Source of the DNA: Ignelater luminosus
Taxonomy: Eukaryota > Arthropoda > Insecta > Coleoptera > Elateridae
DNA: 64,000 nucleotides
Assembly (NCBI GenBank): GCA_011009095.1
Contig: VTPC01003688.1
Span: 57,467 to 121,466, forward strand
Direction of reading: 5' to 3'
The notes beneath the pieces are model-generated. The model was not told the DNA's origin and ran no database searches. It saw only the letters and a program-made list of their open reading frames with translations. Every line of letters starts with the position of its first letter. The stretch's first letter is position 1. This document shows positions 1 to 10,200 of the stretch, piece after piece. The translations under genes and the position numbers were made by a program.

Positions 1-720
1 GTTGACGACTAGTTTATTTTCATTAACCCAAGATGAAAATTGAGCTAAGGCCTGGTTTATGGTCGTCTAACGCCTTTGTCTTACTGCTGGTTACTTAAAT
101 GACTAAATCATTTGCATAAAGTAGAGCTTGGGTACTACTACTCTGGACTGCAGCAAAACATCGTTGTTCATTAGATTAAGGAGAACAGACAGATCCTTGA
201 GGTAGTCCTTGCCTAGTCTGCCTGTACAGAGAGAGGGCTTCACCATACTTTACGCGTTTATACCTTTGTGAGAGAGAGGAGATAGCTCTGTACATGTTTC
301 CTTTAAGATAGATGCGTAGGGTTCTAGTTTACTAAGTAGTTTTTTCCTCCATATCCGATCAAAGGCAGACCTAAAATCGACGAATACAGCCAGGGTGCTC
401 TGCTTGCGGTGAAAACCGTCCTTAGTCTCTTAAGTTAGCCTGACAACTTGTTCTATTATCTGTGTCCATGCCTTCTAAAACCTGATTACCTGTTTGATAT
501 TAGCTTGTCCCTCGCAATTACTACTTGTAGCCTGCGCAGCAACATTCTCTCATATACTTTGGAGAATACGCTCGTTAGTGATGGGCCGAAAACTTGTGAA
601 GGTGTTTGGTTTCTTGCTTTTCTTGGGAAAAGGGATAACTTCTGCCTTACGTTATTCGCATGCATTGTGCGACCTCCAAATAAAGTTTATGAAGTCCAAA
701 ACAGATGCTTCAGAAACTCA
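1..720 (-). pseudogene. Decayed LINE reverse transcriptase fragment, cut by the window edge
   Basis: Read on the minus strand, the stretch around 337-395 gives an RT palm motif (AVFVDFRSAFDRIWRKKLL). Further 3' on the same strand, at about 180-230, is RQGLPQGSVCSP followed by a stop, and at about 110-140 is LLYANDLVI, a decayed form of the catalytic YADD box. Upstream, at about 480-640, are traces of the fingers region (YERMLLRRLQ). This order is that of the RT domain of a non-LTR retrotransposon. The frame is broken by several stops and shifts, so it is dead. The GLPQGSV wording differs from the GVPQGSIL of the element at 3384-4868, so it is probably another family. The 3' part lies outside the window. 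Confidence 0.75.
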
Positions 721-999
721 GGAACCCGGGCTTTTTCTTCCTTTTAGGGCCAGAAGAACTTTGCTATTTAGGACAAGAATCTGTCACGGTCACTTCGTTC
801 AGTTTTCTACCATCAAAACACGTGCTGTACCTTTTTTGATACCGACAAAACCGGAAAAGACCAAGAACAGTTTGCCTTCTCAAATATTGTTTAATTTAAG
901 TAACCTGTCAATTTGGTAGGTTCATGTATGAAGTTTGGATTATCTGGTGTCTCTAGGATGTCCTAGAGATCTAAGGCTTGAGCGAAGAAAATGGCAGGG

Positions 1000-2480
1000 G
1001 GATGTGTAAACTTTTTCTTAGGTTTTCTAAAAATGGAATCAGTGGGCATTTTCAAGATGTTCAGAGCGGGGCGGGGGTTCGATTCTGGTCAACAGTTTTC
1101 TTCACGAACCCGCCACGTAAGGAATCAAGTCTGGCGTCTATCGGAGGTTTTTTGGATAGCTCGCCAACCCCCCTGGAGGGGTGAAAGCGGTCCAGTCGAA
1201 GTAACCCTCGACACACGGCCTTCTCCTTCCGGCCTAGCGATTTCACGAGCCTGGATGTGCCAGCATCGAAGCAAATAAAGCAAAAACAATTTTGTAGATG
1301 TGAATAAGAGTGCCCTTGTAGCATTCGCGGACGCTGCCCCGCAAAAACAAAACCTCACAATTTTGTTGTTGTTAGCAACTGTTCAGCAAGTTCGGGCGTC
1401 TGAAGAGAATAACCTTGATCTTATTGAGGTTCTGCCTGATCTTCAAGCGCTAAATCCAGATCTCTCAACGCACGAGGTCGCACGACAAATTTTTCGAAGC
1501 AGCAGCAGAGGAGGGTAATGTTACCCAAAGCTCGGTACCATTAGCTAATTGTGCGAGAGCGAGGAATTTGTCTTGAGGTATGAAATGTTGTGACAACGGA
1601 AGATAAACAGAAGCGGGGATAGAATGGATTCTTGCGAAACGCCAGCCCACGAAGTGAGACACGGGAAAGTTGTCGACCATCTCGTACCCGGTGACGGCGG
1701 CTGCGAATAAGGAAGCTGCCTATGATGCGCACGAATTGAGAAGGGATTCTGGCGGCGAAGAGTTTTTGGAGAAGCTCCTCGTGCCAAACCCTGTCAAATG
1801 TACGCTCTATGTCCAAAAAGGTAGCAGGCATGCACTTTCTGGTGCCTGTTTAGAGTTTTATAAGTGAAGACTCGATGGACAGGGTGGAGCGGAAGCCGTA
1901 TTGGATCAGGGGAAGAATGACGATTGCTCTCGAATACCTTGTCTAAGACGTCGAGCAGTACGGTGGGGCAACAGAAAGAGGGATCGTTGTGATTTTGTTA
2001 GGCCTGAGGATCCTGAACGTGCGGGCGGGTTTCCACGAGGACGGGAAGTAGCCGCAGCAAAGGCAGCTGTCGAAGATGGTGGTGAGGAGCTTTAAGGCTT
2101 CGGGTGGTCAGAGAATCCTGGCCGGGAGCGGAGTTCTTGGTTGTCGCTCCGATGGGACAAGAAATATTTGGGGGTGGTGGCTCCGGAGGAACTCTGGCCA
2201 GGGTCTTTATTCGAGGGTTATCGTGTTGGAGGTGGTTCTGGTCGAAGCAGGGCTGTCTGGAGGCTGATGGATTTTCTCGAGCAGATTGGCAAAGACTTCT
2301 GTTTTTTCCTGTGGTTCCGTGACTTCGCTTCGCTTCCTGCAGCCTGTCATGGCTCGAAGCTTGTTCGAAAACAGACTTTCCTGTCTGGTCTCGGCCTCTC
2401 GGCGCCTTCCGAGTTAGAAGAATTGGAGATAAACGGAAAAACATCCCCTGCTTAGCAGCAGCAGCAAACAAAGAATGTGT
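1000..2480 (-). pseudogene. Decayed jockey-type LINE ORF2 fragment
   Basis: Three minus-strand pieces align in order with the better preserved ORF at 3384-4868. At 2140-2290 is KNSAPGQDSLTTRSLK. At 1541-1831 is MPATFLDIERTFDRVWHEEL followed by a palm segment. At 1061-1324 is the C-terminal region (EKAVCRGLLRLDRFHPS and PPIDARLDSLRGGF). The pieces lie in different frames and the FADD region is disrupted, so the copy cannot be translated. Its similarity to the neighbour suggests an older insertion of the same or a sister family. Confidence 0.75.
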
Positions 2481-2589
2481 TTGCATCTTGTTTTCATTAA
2501 GTAGGTCCTCATCGTAGGAAAAAGGAAAAAAAGTTTCCTTAAATAATTTCTCTGAAGAATTGCAATCAATAACTGTATGTTAAATAGAC

Positions 2590-2760
2590 CGAGACCAGGC
2601 AAAGATAATACTTACACAAACTGTCAAAAAGCTGTTGTAGGTCAACGTGTCCAGCTTTACACAACTCATCCATCCGTTCCAGGAATTGAACAACATTAAG
2701 GCCATCGCGAATTTAAGGTTGCAGTTCAACACGGGTACAGTAACGGGATTAGACATTAGA
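2590..2760 (-). pseudogene. Possible LTR-retrotransposon gag remnant
   Basis: One minus-strand frame reads DGLNVVQFLERMDELCKAGH and then VDLQQLFDSLCK. This resembles the gag pattern of arthropod LTR elements, in which a FDG-type motif is followed by a helix with FLERVEEL and then an acidic leucine-rich helix. It covers only about 35 residues with no clear start or end, so it could be chance. Confidence 0.3.
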
Positions 2761-2883
2761 TAAGAGAGAAGATTTTTAAATTTCATCTAACTTGAGCAAA
2801 TAGGTACCTAACCCTCTAGGAAGCTAAGTAAAGAATTTGTGGTTTTACTTTAGTCGTGATTTTGTGACTTTAAAATTGGGATC

Positions 2884-2907
2884 CTCAAGTCAAGTCAAGT
2901 CAAGTCA
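2884..2907 (-). repeat. TTGAC tandem tail of the LINE
   Basis: On the minus strand this is four to five head-to-tail copies of TTGAC directly after the hairpin-rich 3' UTR end. Several non-LTR families end in short tandem repeats rather than poly(A), so it most likely marks the 3' end of the element. Confidence 0.7.
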
Positions 2908-2918
2908 ATCGTTAAATT

Positions 2919-2978
2919 CCCGCCGAAGGCGGGAGGCCGTTTTAAGCTCCTCGTGGAGCTTCTTCAGCCTGATGAAGA
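2919..2978 (-). other. Three consecutive hairpins at the LINE 3' end
   Basis: Perfect short stems occur back to back: CCCGCC-GAA-GGCGGG at 2919-2933, AGCTCC-TCGT-GGAGCT at 2946-2961, and CTTCA-GCCTGA-TGAAG at 2963-2978. They end about 12 bp before the TTGAC tail. Structured 3' ends are known template-recognition signals for some LINE reverse transcriptases; that role here is inferred. Confidence 0.55.
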
Positions 2979-3029
2979 GAGGAATTTTGTGGCGTCAGCG
3001 ACTTAGAGAACGGTTCGGTTCGCGCTCAT

Positions 3030-3031
<2 letters not shown>

Positions 3032-3071
<40 letters not shown>
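3032..3071. repeat. (TG)n microsatellite
   Basis: Uninterrupted TG dinucleotides inside the 3' UTR of the LINE. Confidence 0.95.
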
Positions 3072-3072
<1 letters not shown>

Positions 3073-3383
3073 ATTGTGTGGCTGCGGTAGTTGTGTGTAG
3101 CGGCAGCAGCAGTTTGGTGTTGTGGGGTGGTGGTGCAGCGGCGGTTCCTCGGTGTGGCAACATCGGAGGAGAAGGGGTGGTGACGCGGCGCGTTAGTTCG
3201 GTGTTGGTGGTGGGTCCGTGGAAATTTCTGTTCCGGCATTTGCCTTGACCACTAGGGAAAACCACGGAAAAACCCTAGTGAGAACAGTCGGCCCGGGGAT
3301 GTCCCGGACTTCCCGAATGCAACGTGGCGCCAGGACGCTGCCTACTTTGCTCGGTAGTTTCGCGGAGGACTGTGGTTGGGAAC

Positions 3384-4868
3384 TTATCTATAGATAAGTG
3401 GGGTGTCAAGAAGTATGTCCATCAACTCGGGGGAGAGGTTCTCGGCACGTCTCATCATGATGGAAGGCGGGTGTTTGAGTTTTCTTTTGGGTCTTCTGCG
3501 AGCGGCCGGAGCCCGGGTTCTTAGGATGTCGAGAACGTGCTCTCTGTTTTGTTCGACCGCCCTGCTCACATATCGACCCCTCATGAATTCGAGGCGCGCA
3601 TCTACAGGAGGAATACCCGCCCTGTCGCAGACTTCCTCCGAAGGGAAGAAGCGCTCCAGCCGGAAAATCCTCCTGCAGATGGCCCTCTCTTTCTGTCGGA
3701 GTCTTCTGATCGCATATGGCGGTGTGGAGCCGAAGACTGTGAATCGGTAGTCGATCACGGGTCTTATGAAAGTTTTGTATGTGTGAAGTAGCGTCCTAGG
3801 GTGGCAGCCTGGAATGCCGCCGCAGAGTCTAGAGAGCAAGCCGCTGCGCCGCTGGACAACGTTCAGGCAGTGCTTCAGCTCGTCGCTCCATTTCAGCGTG
3901 GGGGTGAAAGTGATGCCAAGGTATTTGATAGATGGCGAAAGTTGGAGGCGCGAGCCCCACAGTTCCAGGCGGACGTCGTCGGGATCGAATCTGGCCGTGT
4001 GGTTGTAGTCGCGGTGGCGGAATAAGATGAGGTTGGTTTTCTGGGGGTTTGGTCTGACTCTCCACTTCCGGAACCAAGTCTCCAGGCGTCCTAGTTCGTA
4101 CGCCAGGATTCTGGATCCTTCGGCGGAGCTTCGAGACGTCACCCAAAGAGCTGTGTCGTCCGCGAATTGCGAGAGGCGGACCTCCGGCTCTTCGGGGCGA
4201 GGGATGTCGTGGCAGAAGAAGATGAATAGAAGAGGAGAAAGGATGGACCCCTGAGGGACGCCGGCTCGCGGCGTGTACACCCTGGACTTAGCCTGGTGCA
4301 CTCGCACGCGGTGTTGGCGGGCGGACAGGAAACTGCTGATTAACCTGACGAAGCAGGCGGGGATTTCGGCGGCTCGGAGCTTAAGGAGAAGCCCCTCGTG
4401 CCAGACCTTGTCGAAGGCCCTCTCGATGTCGAGGAATGTGGCCGTTACGCACCGTCTCGAGTTGAAGGCCACCGAGACGTCGGTGTGTAGGCGGAGAATG
4501 GGATCCGTTGTGGATCTGCCAGGACGGAATCCTGTTTGATGCTCTGGGAGGAGGTCGTGGGCGTCTAGGTGTGCTCGGAGTCTATTTGTCAATATCCTCT
4601 CGAACACTTTACCTAGAACATTGAGAAGGGAAATGGGTCGATAAGATGATGGGTTGGTGGGAGGCTTTCCTGCCTCTTTCCAGGCGGTCGGGAAGTAGCC
4701 GCATCGGAGGCAACAGTTGAATATGAGGGTGAGTAAAACGGTGGCTGAGGGAGGTAGGTGTCTCAAGGCTCTTCTCGTGAGAGAGTCGTTTCCCGGAGCG
4801 GAATTCTTGCCAGAAGCAAGCGCCTCGGCTGTTTCCTCTTCGAGGATGGGATCCTCATTCCACGACAT
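3384..4868 (-). CDS. Reverse transcriptase of a jockey-type LINE (ORF2, N-terminally truncated)
   Basis: This is an open frame of 494 codons. It begins with the linker before the RT (GKNSAPGNDSLTRRAL) and shows the RT blocks in order: SSYRPISLLNVLGKVFE, LLPEHQTGFRPGRST, the palm motif FLDIERAFDKVWHEGL, GVPQGSILSPLLF and the catalytic FADD box (QFADDTALW). The thumb-region KYLGITF motif follows, then a C-terminal region. The usual apurinic endonuclease and ORF1 are absent. The frame has no stop and the catalytic aspartates are present, so this copy is fairly young, but it could not move without its missing 5' half. The Met taken as start is simply the first in the frame and is probably not the original start. 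Jockey clade is inferred from the motif wording. Confidence 0.9.
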   Translation of the reverse strand: MSWNEDPILEEETAEALASGKNSAPGNDSLTRRALRHLPPSATVLLTLIFNCCLRCGYFPTAWKEAGKPPTNPSSYRPISLLNVLGKVFERILTNRLRAHLDAHDLLPEHQTGFRPGRSTTDPILRLHTDVSVAFNSRRCVTATFLDIERAFDKVWHEGLLLKLRAAEIPACFVRLISSFLSARQHRVRVHQAKSRVYTPRAGVPQGSILSPLLFIFFCHDIPRPEEPEVRLSQFADDTALWVTSRSSAEGSRILAYELGRLETWFRKWRVRPNPQKTNLILFRHRDYNHTARFDPDDVRLELWGSRLQLSPSIKYLGITFTPTLKWSDELKHCLNVVQRRSGLLSRLCGGIPGCHPRTLLHTYKTFIRPVIDYRFTVFGSTPPYAIRRLRQKERAICRRIFRLERFFPSEEVCDRAGIPPVDARLEFMRGRYVSRAVEQNREHVLDILRTRAPAARRRPKRKLKHPPSIMMRRAENLSPELMDILLDTPLIYR

Positions 4869-4974
4869 TATTGGTCAACTGAATTCTTACCATCTCAATG
4901 GGAAAACATTACTTTCAACGGTCAAAAATATTTAGGAAATATGAGTCGTAATGGCTCACGCTACATTTTTAAAT

Positions 4975-5480
4975 TTTAATGTAAGAAAAAACAGCTTTGA
5001 TAAGTTATAACACGCCTGATGCTGTTTCGATTAAATATGGTTTGATGAAGCATAGTAAACACGGTGAACAAGAGTGGCAGAATCGGCCAGAATGATGTTG
5101 TTAATCCTCCGAATGAAAGCGCTGTTGTTGTCTCGACTCCTTTTAAATGGTACTTCATGGATTTTACACTGAATTCGTATATTCTTCCAAAATTTGGAGC
5201 GTTTGGGAGGATGTAGTGCCATTGTGTTTCTATAGTTGTTAATTGTTGTAAAAACTTGGATAGTACTTTGTTGGAGGTTTAATCTATCCCAGGGTAATCA
5301 CGGAGTTCATCCAAGCATACACGGGCTCAGCATAAAGTTCTAAAGCTGATGCGGCGCTCTTCAGCTGTTCTGACGCGCAAAGCTCTAGACTTGCTTTTGC
5401 TGGTGCGACTTTTTCATGTTGTATCCATTGTAGGATTTCAATGTTTGATAAGAGCTGGAGTTGTAGTATGGAAGTATGAG
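4975..5480 (-). pseudogene. BEL/Pao LTR-retrotransposon pol relic (RNase H and integrase pieces)
   Basis: On the minus strand, 5410-5285 reads KASLELCASEQLKSAASALE and then VYAWMNSVITL. This matches the BEL/Pao RNase H region, where an ELCAALLL-like helix precedes the (W)TDS strand; the catalytic Asp is replaced by Asn. Further on, 5222-4990 reads PPNAPNFGRIYEFSVKSMKY across a frame change, then HLKGVETTTALSFGGLTT. This matches the end of the BEL/Pao integrase, with a PP-HFGGLWE-like motif followed by VKSMKYHL. The two pieces are separated by much less sequence than in an intact pol, so there is an internal deletion. Stops and shifts make it dead. Confidence 0.7.
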
Positions 5481-5850
5481 ATTGTTCTCAACTGGCTTCT
5501 TAGACAATGCGTGAATAATTTTCGTTAAGGCCAATAGTTATGTATAGCATAAAGTTACTGTTGCCATGCTTCTTGGTAGGGCCAGTAGTGGTGTAGTGGA
5601 GCTGCTAGGTGCCATCTGTCTTCTTTGCTCGAATTAATACTGTAGACAATAATCCATTTGGATGCGATGTTTCTGTCCACTTGTGAGGATGAGCTTTCTC
5701 TTGGACGACTTGCTTGCTGCTTGGGTTGATGTGCTGCCGACTATTTCGATTTTTTCTATTTTTTAATCGGCCATTCTAAGTTCTAATTAAATAATTGAGA
5801 AATTAAGCTATTACTGAAGAAACCATACAAACAACATGTAAACAAAACTT
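5481..5850. other. No gene recognised
   Basis: No open frame or repeat that I recognise. It lies between the BEL/Pao relic and the 3' end of the receptor gene; part may be more decayed BEL sequence. Confidence 0.4.
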
Positions 5851-5857
5851 AAAAATT

Positions 5858-5863
5858 TTTATT
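5858..5863 (-). terminator. Polyadenylation signal of the receptor gene
   Basis: AATAAA on the minus strand, 33 bp past the stop codon of the receptor gene, giving a very short 3' UTR. Confidence 0.6.
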
Positions 5864-5896
5864 AAATAACTAGCAATAAAACATTACACGTTATGC

Positions 5897-7229
5897 TTAC
5901 GTTAAGTCATCTACACTATCAATAAATCTTAAATTCTTTAAAAAACTATTGTAATTACTTTGACTAGCGTTTGTTGAATTTGTAACATCATTAATATTAA
6001 AAACATTCATGGAAGGTCCATCTCCTGTACCGTTACTTGTCGGTGTCTCTTTATCTTTAAAAGCTATATTCTCTGTACTGTCCGCACGTTTCAGATTTGT
6101 CAGAAATTCACTATGGTTATCATGATTGCCACTTGTGCCATTTTCTTTAAATACTTTCAATGGTCTTCCTTCTGGATCATTACTTCTTGCTAATTCTCGT
6201 TTGGGTTTACATATTTTATCCTTCACAGGTCTATGCAAGACAAATATGATAAAGATAATTAAACCTTGTAAGGAACTGATTATGTCAAACGCTATCCAAA
6301 CACCACCATCGCTTTTTGTTAGAAAAGAGACTATTTCCATCAACCAACATAATGTCATTACGGTCAGCAAGAAAGTGCAAGAACGGAACCTGAAATGACA
6401 ATTAAGATTTGCGTTGGTTTTAACTACAGTAATAAAAACTTACATTGGTTTGAGCTCATGCCTTAATGCAAGCCAGGAAATATCCAGTTTTCTGAGCCTT
6501 TGGAATCGTACCAAATTCCATTTCATTAATGCTGCGAGAACGATGTTGAAAAAGATAGCAATTCCGATTGGGATATAGAAATAAAGCATAGAACCTTCTT
6601 TCTCTGAAAAAGTTAAAATTATTATCTAAACAGTTGAGCTACATAATATTTTTATATTATTACGATCAAACCAGCAACTGTTTCTTCCGAAATGTGGTTT
6701 CATAAATGTATTTGGTAAATCTGGTATTTGATCAACAATTATAGAAATGATTAAAGTTAGTAATGGAACGGCAATGCCTATTACAGAGTATATGATCAAA
6801 CGTCGTCTATCTTTAGAATAAGCTTCGCAGTTGTGTTTCCTAAAAAGAGAAACAACATTATAAACTGTTTTTATTGTAAATGTCGCATCCGAGAAGAAAG
6901 AAAAGCAGCTTACCTGATTTTATAATACGTTTCCCAACTAACCATCGTTAACCAAGTAAATGAAGAAACCAGGAAGAACTGGATAGTAAAACCTTTAAAA
7001 AACAATCTTGACATTTTGTATTTAGTTATGCTAAAACGCATCTTACCTACTAAATTACAAACTTTTTCATTGTCTATTCCGTAGAATTGGGCTGACGCCA
7101 AGCATATAAATCCTGCAGCCATTGATAACGAATAAGCTACTATGCATTTACCTCGTGCGTCTCGCACTTCTTTAATTAAGAGAAAGACTAGTGCGGTTAT
7201 TACTAAAAATATAGCTGATATTGAAATAC
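5897..7229 (-). CDS. Exons 6-10: seven-helix core and cytoplasmic tail
   Basis: Helix 1 continues from the acceptor at 7229 (GISISAIFLVITALVFLLI). Then come DARGKCIVAYSLS (helix 2), the helix-3 Cys (KVCNLVG) and FFLVSSFTWLTMVSWETYY. Exon 8 gives helix 4 (RRLIIYSVIGIAVPLLTLII) and ends in NSCWFD, the second loop Cys of the conserved disulfide. Exon 9 gives helix 5 (LYFYIPIGIAIFFNIVLAAL). Exon 10 gives helix 6 (TLCWLMEIVSFL), helix 7 (ISSLQGLIIFIIFVLH) and a Ser/Asn-rich tail ending FIDSVDDLT. These are Methuselah-family signatures. A 54-bp intron (7046-6993) sits between exons 6 and 7 and is a multiple of three without a stop, so retention adds 18 residues. An N-terminal TTG at 7266 is not a start. 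Confidence 0.9.
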
Positions 7230-10200
7230 CTAGAAGAATTATGACTATTATATTATAGATCAACAAACTGGTTTTAACAAGCTTTTAATATAAAACATTC
7301 AAATATAATTGCATTTTAAAATGCATATTTTGCTTGAGTTATTTATGCATATTGTTACTCTACTTGTAGAATACGGGTAGCAAAGTATAATCGTGCAATA
7401 AGAAGCAAACGATAATATCAAGCAACATAAAAAAGAAAAAATACATACAAACAAATCAGACAGTTTCAAACCAAAAAGAAACCCAGTCGTGCTAAAACCA
7501 GCTAATACTATTATTATTATTATTATTAATGCAAAAACAAACAAACCACATATACCATAACTAAAAGTATAATTAGAATTTTATTATAAAATTGTAAAAT
7601 ATAATGCAAAAAAGTAAGAAATAACATTAACAGACTTGTACACAAATACATAATATTAATAAGCAAAAGTAACTACAATTATTATAGTATATTACACTAT
7701 AGAAGTATTTACATTTATAAACAATAAAATAAATAAACAAGTAATACTCCTATATTATAATTTACTACATTACAGAAAAATTAAATAATCAATATCTTAA
7801 TCTAATTATAATTCAAATGCATGATAAGACCTCCAAGCCAGTGCAATACCTAAAAATAATTAAAACTCACTTCAGTTGCATAAACTAAAACGGTAAGTGG
7901 TTAGTAGTTTTTCAATAAAATAGAATTAAACCAACACTGAAACGACTTAGTTTTAAGAATTCTTAAAGCAAATTATTTTTACATTCTTAAAATTATGCCA
8001 GACAATACAGAGTGCTTCAATAAAAAGCAAATAGTTACACTGTAGCATGCAAAATGTAACATATGCATTGAAAGTAAATGAAAACACACGTAACGTATGT
8101 GCTAAAATTATTGCCTTCTAAACCTTTTGCGTTTGACAATAATTCTTAAATATTCGCAAGATCCGTAAGTGTCTATCATGGAGAAAAGAACAAAAAATAA
8201 AACAGAAACTACAAATTATTTAGATTTTTTGTTAAGGATCGCGTTACCTGCATCTACATATCCAAGGTAATAAATTAAACGAAACATGAATAAAAGTTGA
8301 ATTTTGATTTTGTTTCCTTGGATACCAAGTAAATATATTGCGCAATATTACGCCATATTGTATTTTTCCACGTTCATTGTGTTTTCTTGCTATGGGATTG
8401 TCCGCGATCAGTGGTAAGTACATTTTAAAACATATTCCATCACATCTTATGACTGCAAAGCCCTACAAGTGTATGTGCTAGTTGGTTTTAGTTGTGCAGT
8501 GAGTTTATAGAAATTTAACTTGCGGTTGTATTCTGTATACTGTATACGCTCAAAAAGTGTTTAAGTTTGTATTTTCAAAACCAGTTGATTCAACTAATTT
8601 TGGTATTATTGTACTTCTAGTTTTCTACAATGATGTCTACGGGGGGTTTATAGGTGCTTTTTGCCAATAAAAGCATGTTCAGAATATGATTCCCTTGAAG
8701 GTAAAATAACAACGTTGCAGATCATAAATGTTTAAAATAAATTTCAATTTTAGACAATGAAAACGATGCGAACAGCAAAGTTTCTTCAATTCTTGATAAC
8801 GATCGACAGCAAATAGTTGATGAAGTTACGGATGTGACAGACTCGTCTGTTTTTGGCGGTGAGTTAAATAATTAACAAATATGTTACATCACATTAAATA
8901 ATGTGTAACCATGAATGTTTACAATGAATTTTAATTTTAGATAATGAGCAAGCACCATGCGAACAGCGAAGCTTCTTGTATTCTTGAAAACGATGGACAA
9001 CAAATGGTTAATCAAATTACCAATGAAACAATTGAATTGAAATTTATGAATTTTCAAGATTTGGGGAAAGATAAACCATGGATTATAGATTAGTACGACT
9101 ATGCTTCAGAATAAAAAACTATCGATGTTTTTAAAAGAGGTCGTCAGCTTGCAGTTGCTTCTTTGACATTAGCCGGTATGTACAGCGAGTTCACTCAAAA
9201 AGCAAAACTTATTGAGTTTTTGTAAGCAAAAGGTGATATGTCAGAAATTTCACAAGTGGTATGAATCATTACCAGTATCAAAAAAAGCCATAAATTCCGT
9301 ACCTGCACGCAGCGTTTTAAAAAGCGCCTTCCTATTCCACTATCGTTTGTATTCGCGGTTAAGTATAAGTTGTTGCATCGAAATTGATATTTATGTAGCG
9401 AAAAGCAGGTTGCTTTTAAAATCTGTGATGGGCTATAGTTATTAATATAGTTATCCAGGTAAAAGTAAGCAATTAATAGCAGAGCATAATCATAGATGCT
9501 GGCAGCGCGTAAGCCTGATCACTGCATATCCTGTCAGTCACTACTTCTATAAATTCCGTTTCAAATACTAAAAAGTGGATGTGGCTTAGCCTTTCCAAAA
9601 TATTTATCTCAAGCAATTTTAAATGCCGGCAATGTAATTTTATGTGTATTAAAAAACGTTTCCAGGTACTTTAGGCAGTTTAAAGTTCTGCAAGTTAGGT
9701 TAGAAGCTGTTGTTGAACTTATGACAATCTTTTAAAATAAAATACACTTCAAGCTACACCAAAAGAAAACACAAAGAACTAACAATAAATATTGACTTTA
9801 AATAAGGGCTTAATTCTTGAAGTACGTAGTAAACATCCTGTATCTCAGTCGCACCTTCAGCCGCCAATGTTGTCGTGTTCGAGGACCGTGCACGACGCGT
9901 CTACAAACAAAAGCAAGCCCGACTAATGGCCGCCGAAGGCGGTCACAGTTTTTGTTATTCCAAGAGACTTAAAGAGTCGTACCGCCGCAAGCGCGACGAA
10001 GCGACGCTGCAGGCGGACTTCCGCGAGAGCGAAGGTCGGTCCAGCTGCGCCACCTTTAGCTTTTTCACTATGAAATGCTACTGAAAATTTTTTTTAGGAA
10101 ATGTCTCAAAAGTCAATGTTTGCCAATATTTAGAAAGCAGGCCATGATATTAAATTTTGTTATTACATTTGATTTCAAAATAAAAAGTACCCTATGGTCA

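Larger units (their letters stand above)
2884..4870 (-). mobile_element. 5'-truncated jockey-type non-LTR retrotransposon
   Basis: The element runs on the minus strand from about 4870, where its ORF2 starts abruptly inside the RT N-terminal region, through the stop at 3384. It continues through a roughly 500-bp GC-rich 3' UTR and ends in a TTGAC tandem tail at 2884-2907. ORF1 and the endonuclease domain are missing, as expected after incomplete target-primed reverse transcription. The 3' UTR carries a TG tract (3032-3071) and three adjacent hairpins just before the tail. The sequence is clearly richer in GC and CpG than its surroundings. Confidence 0.75.

Noticed and set aside
7261..7266. TTG TTG as the start of a separate 118-residue membrane protein
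   Set aside because: The acceptor CTTCTAG at 7230-7236 joins in frame to the ectodomain exon and completes helix 1; TTG is not a normal start.
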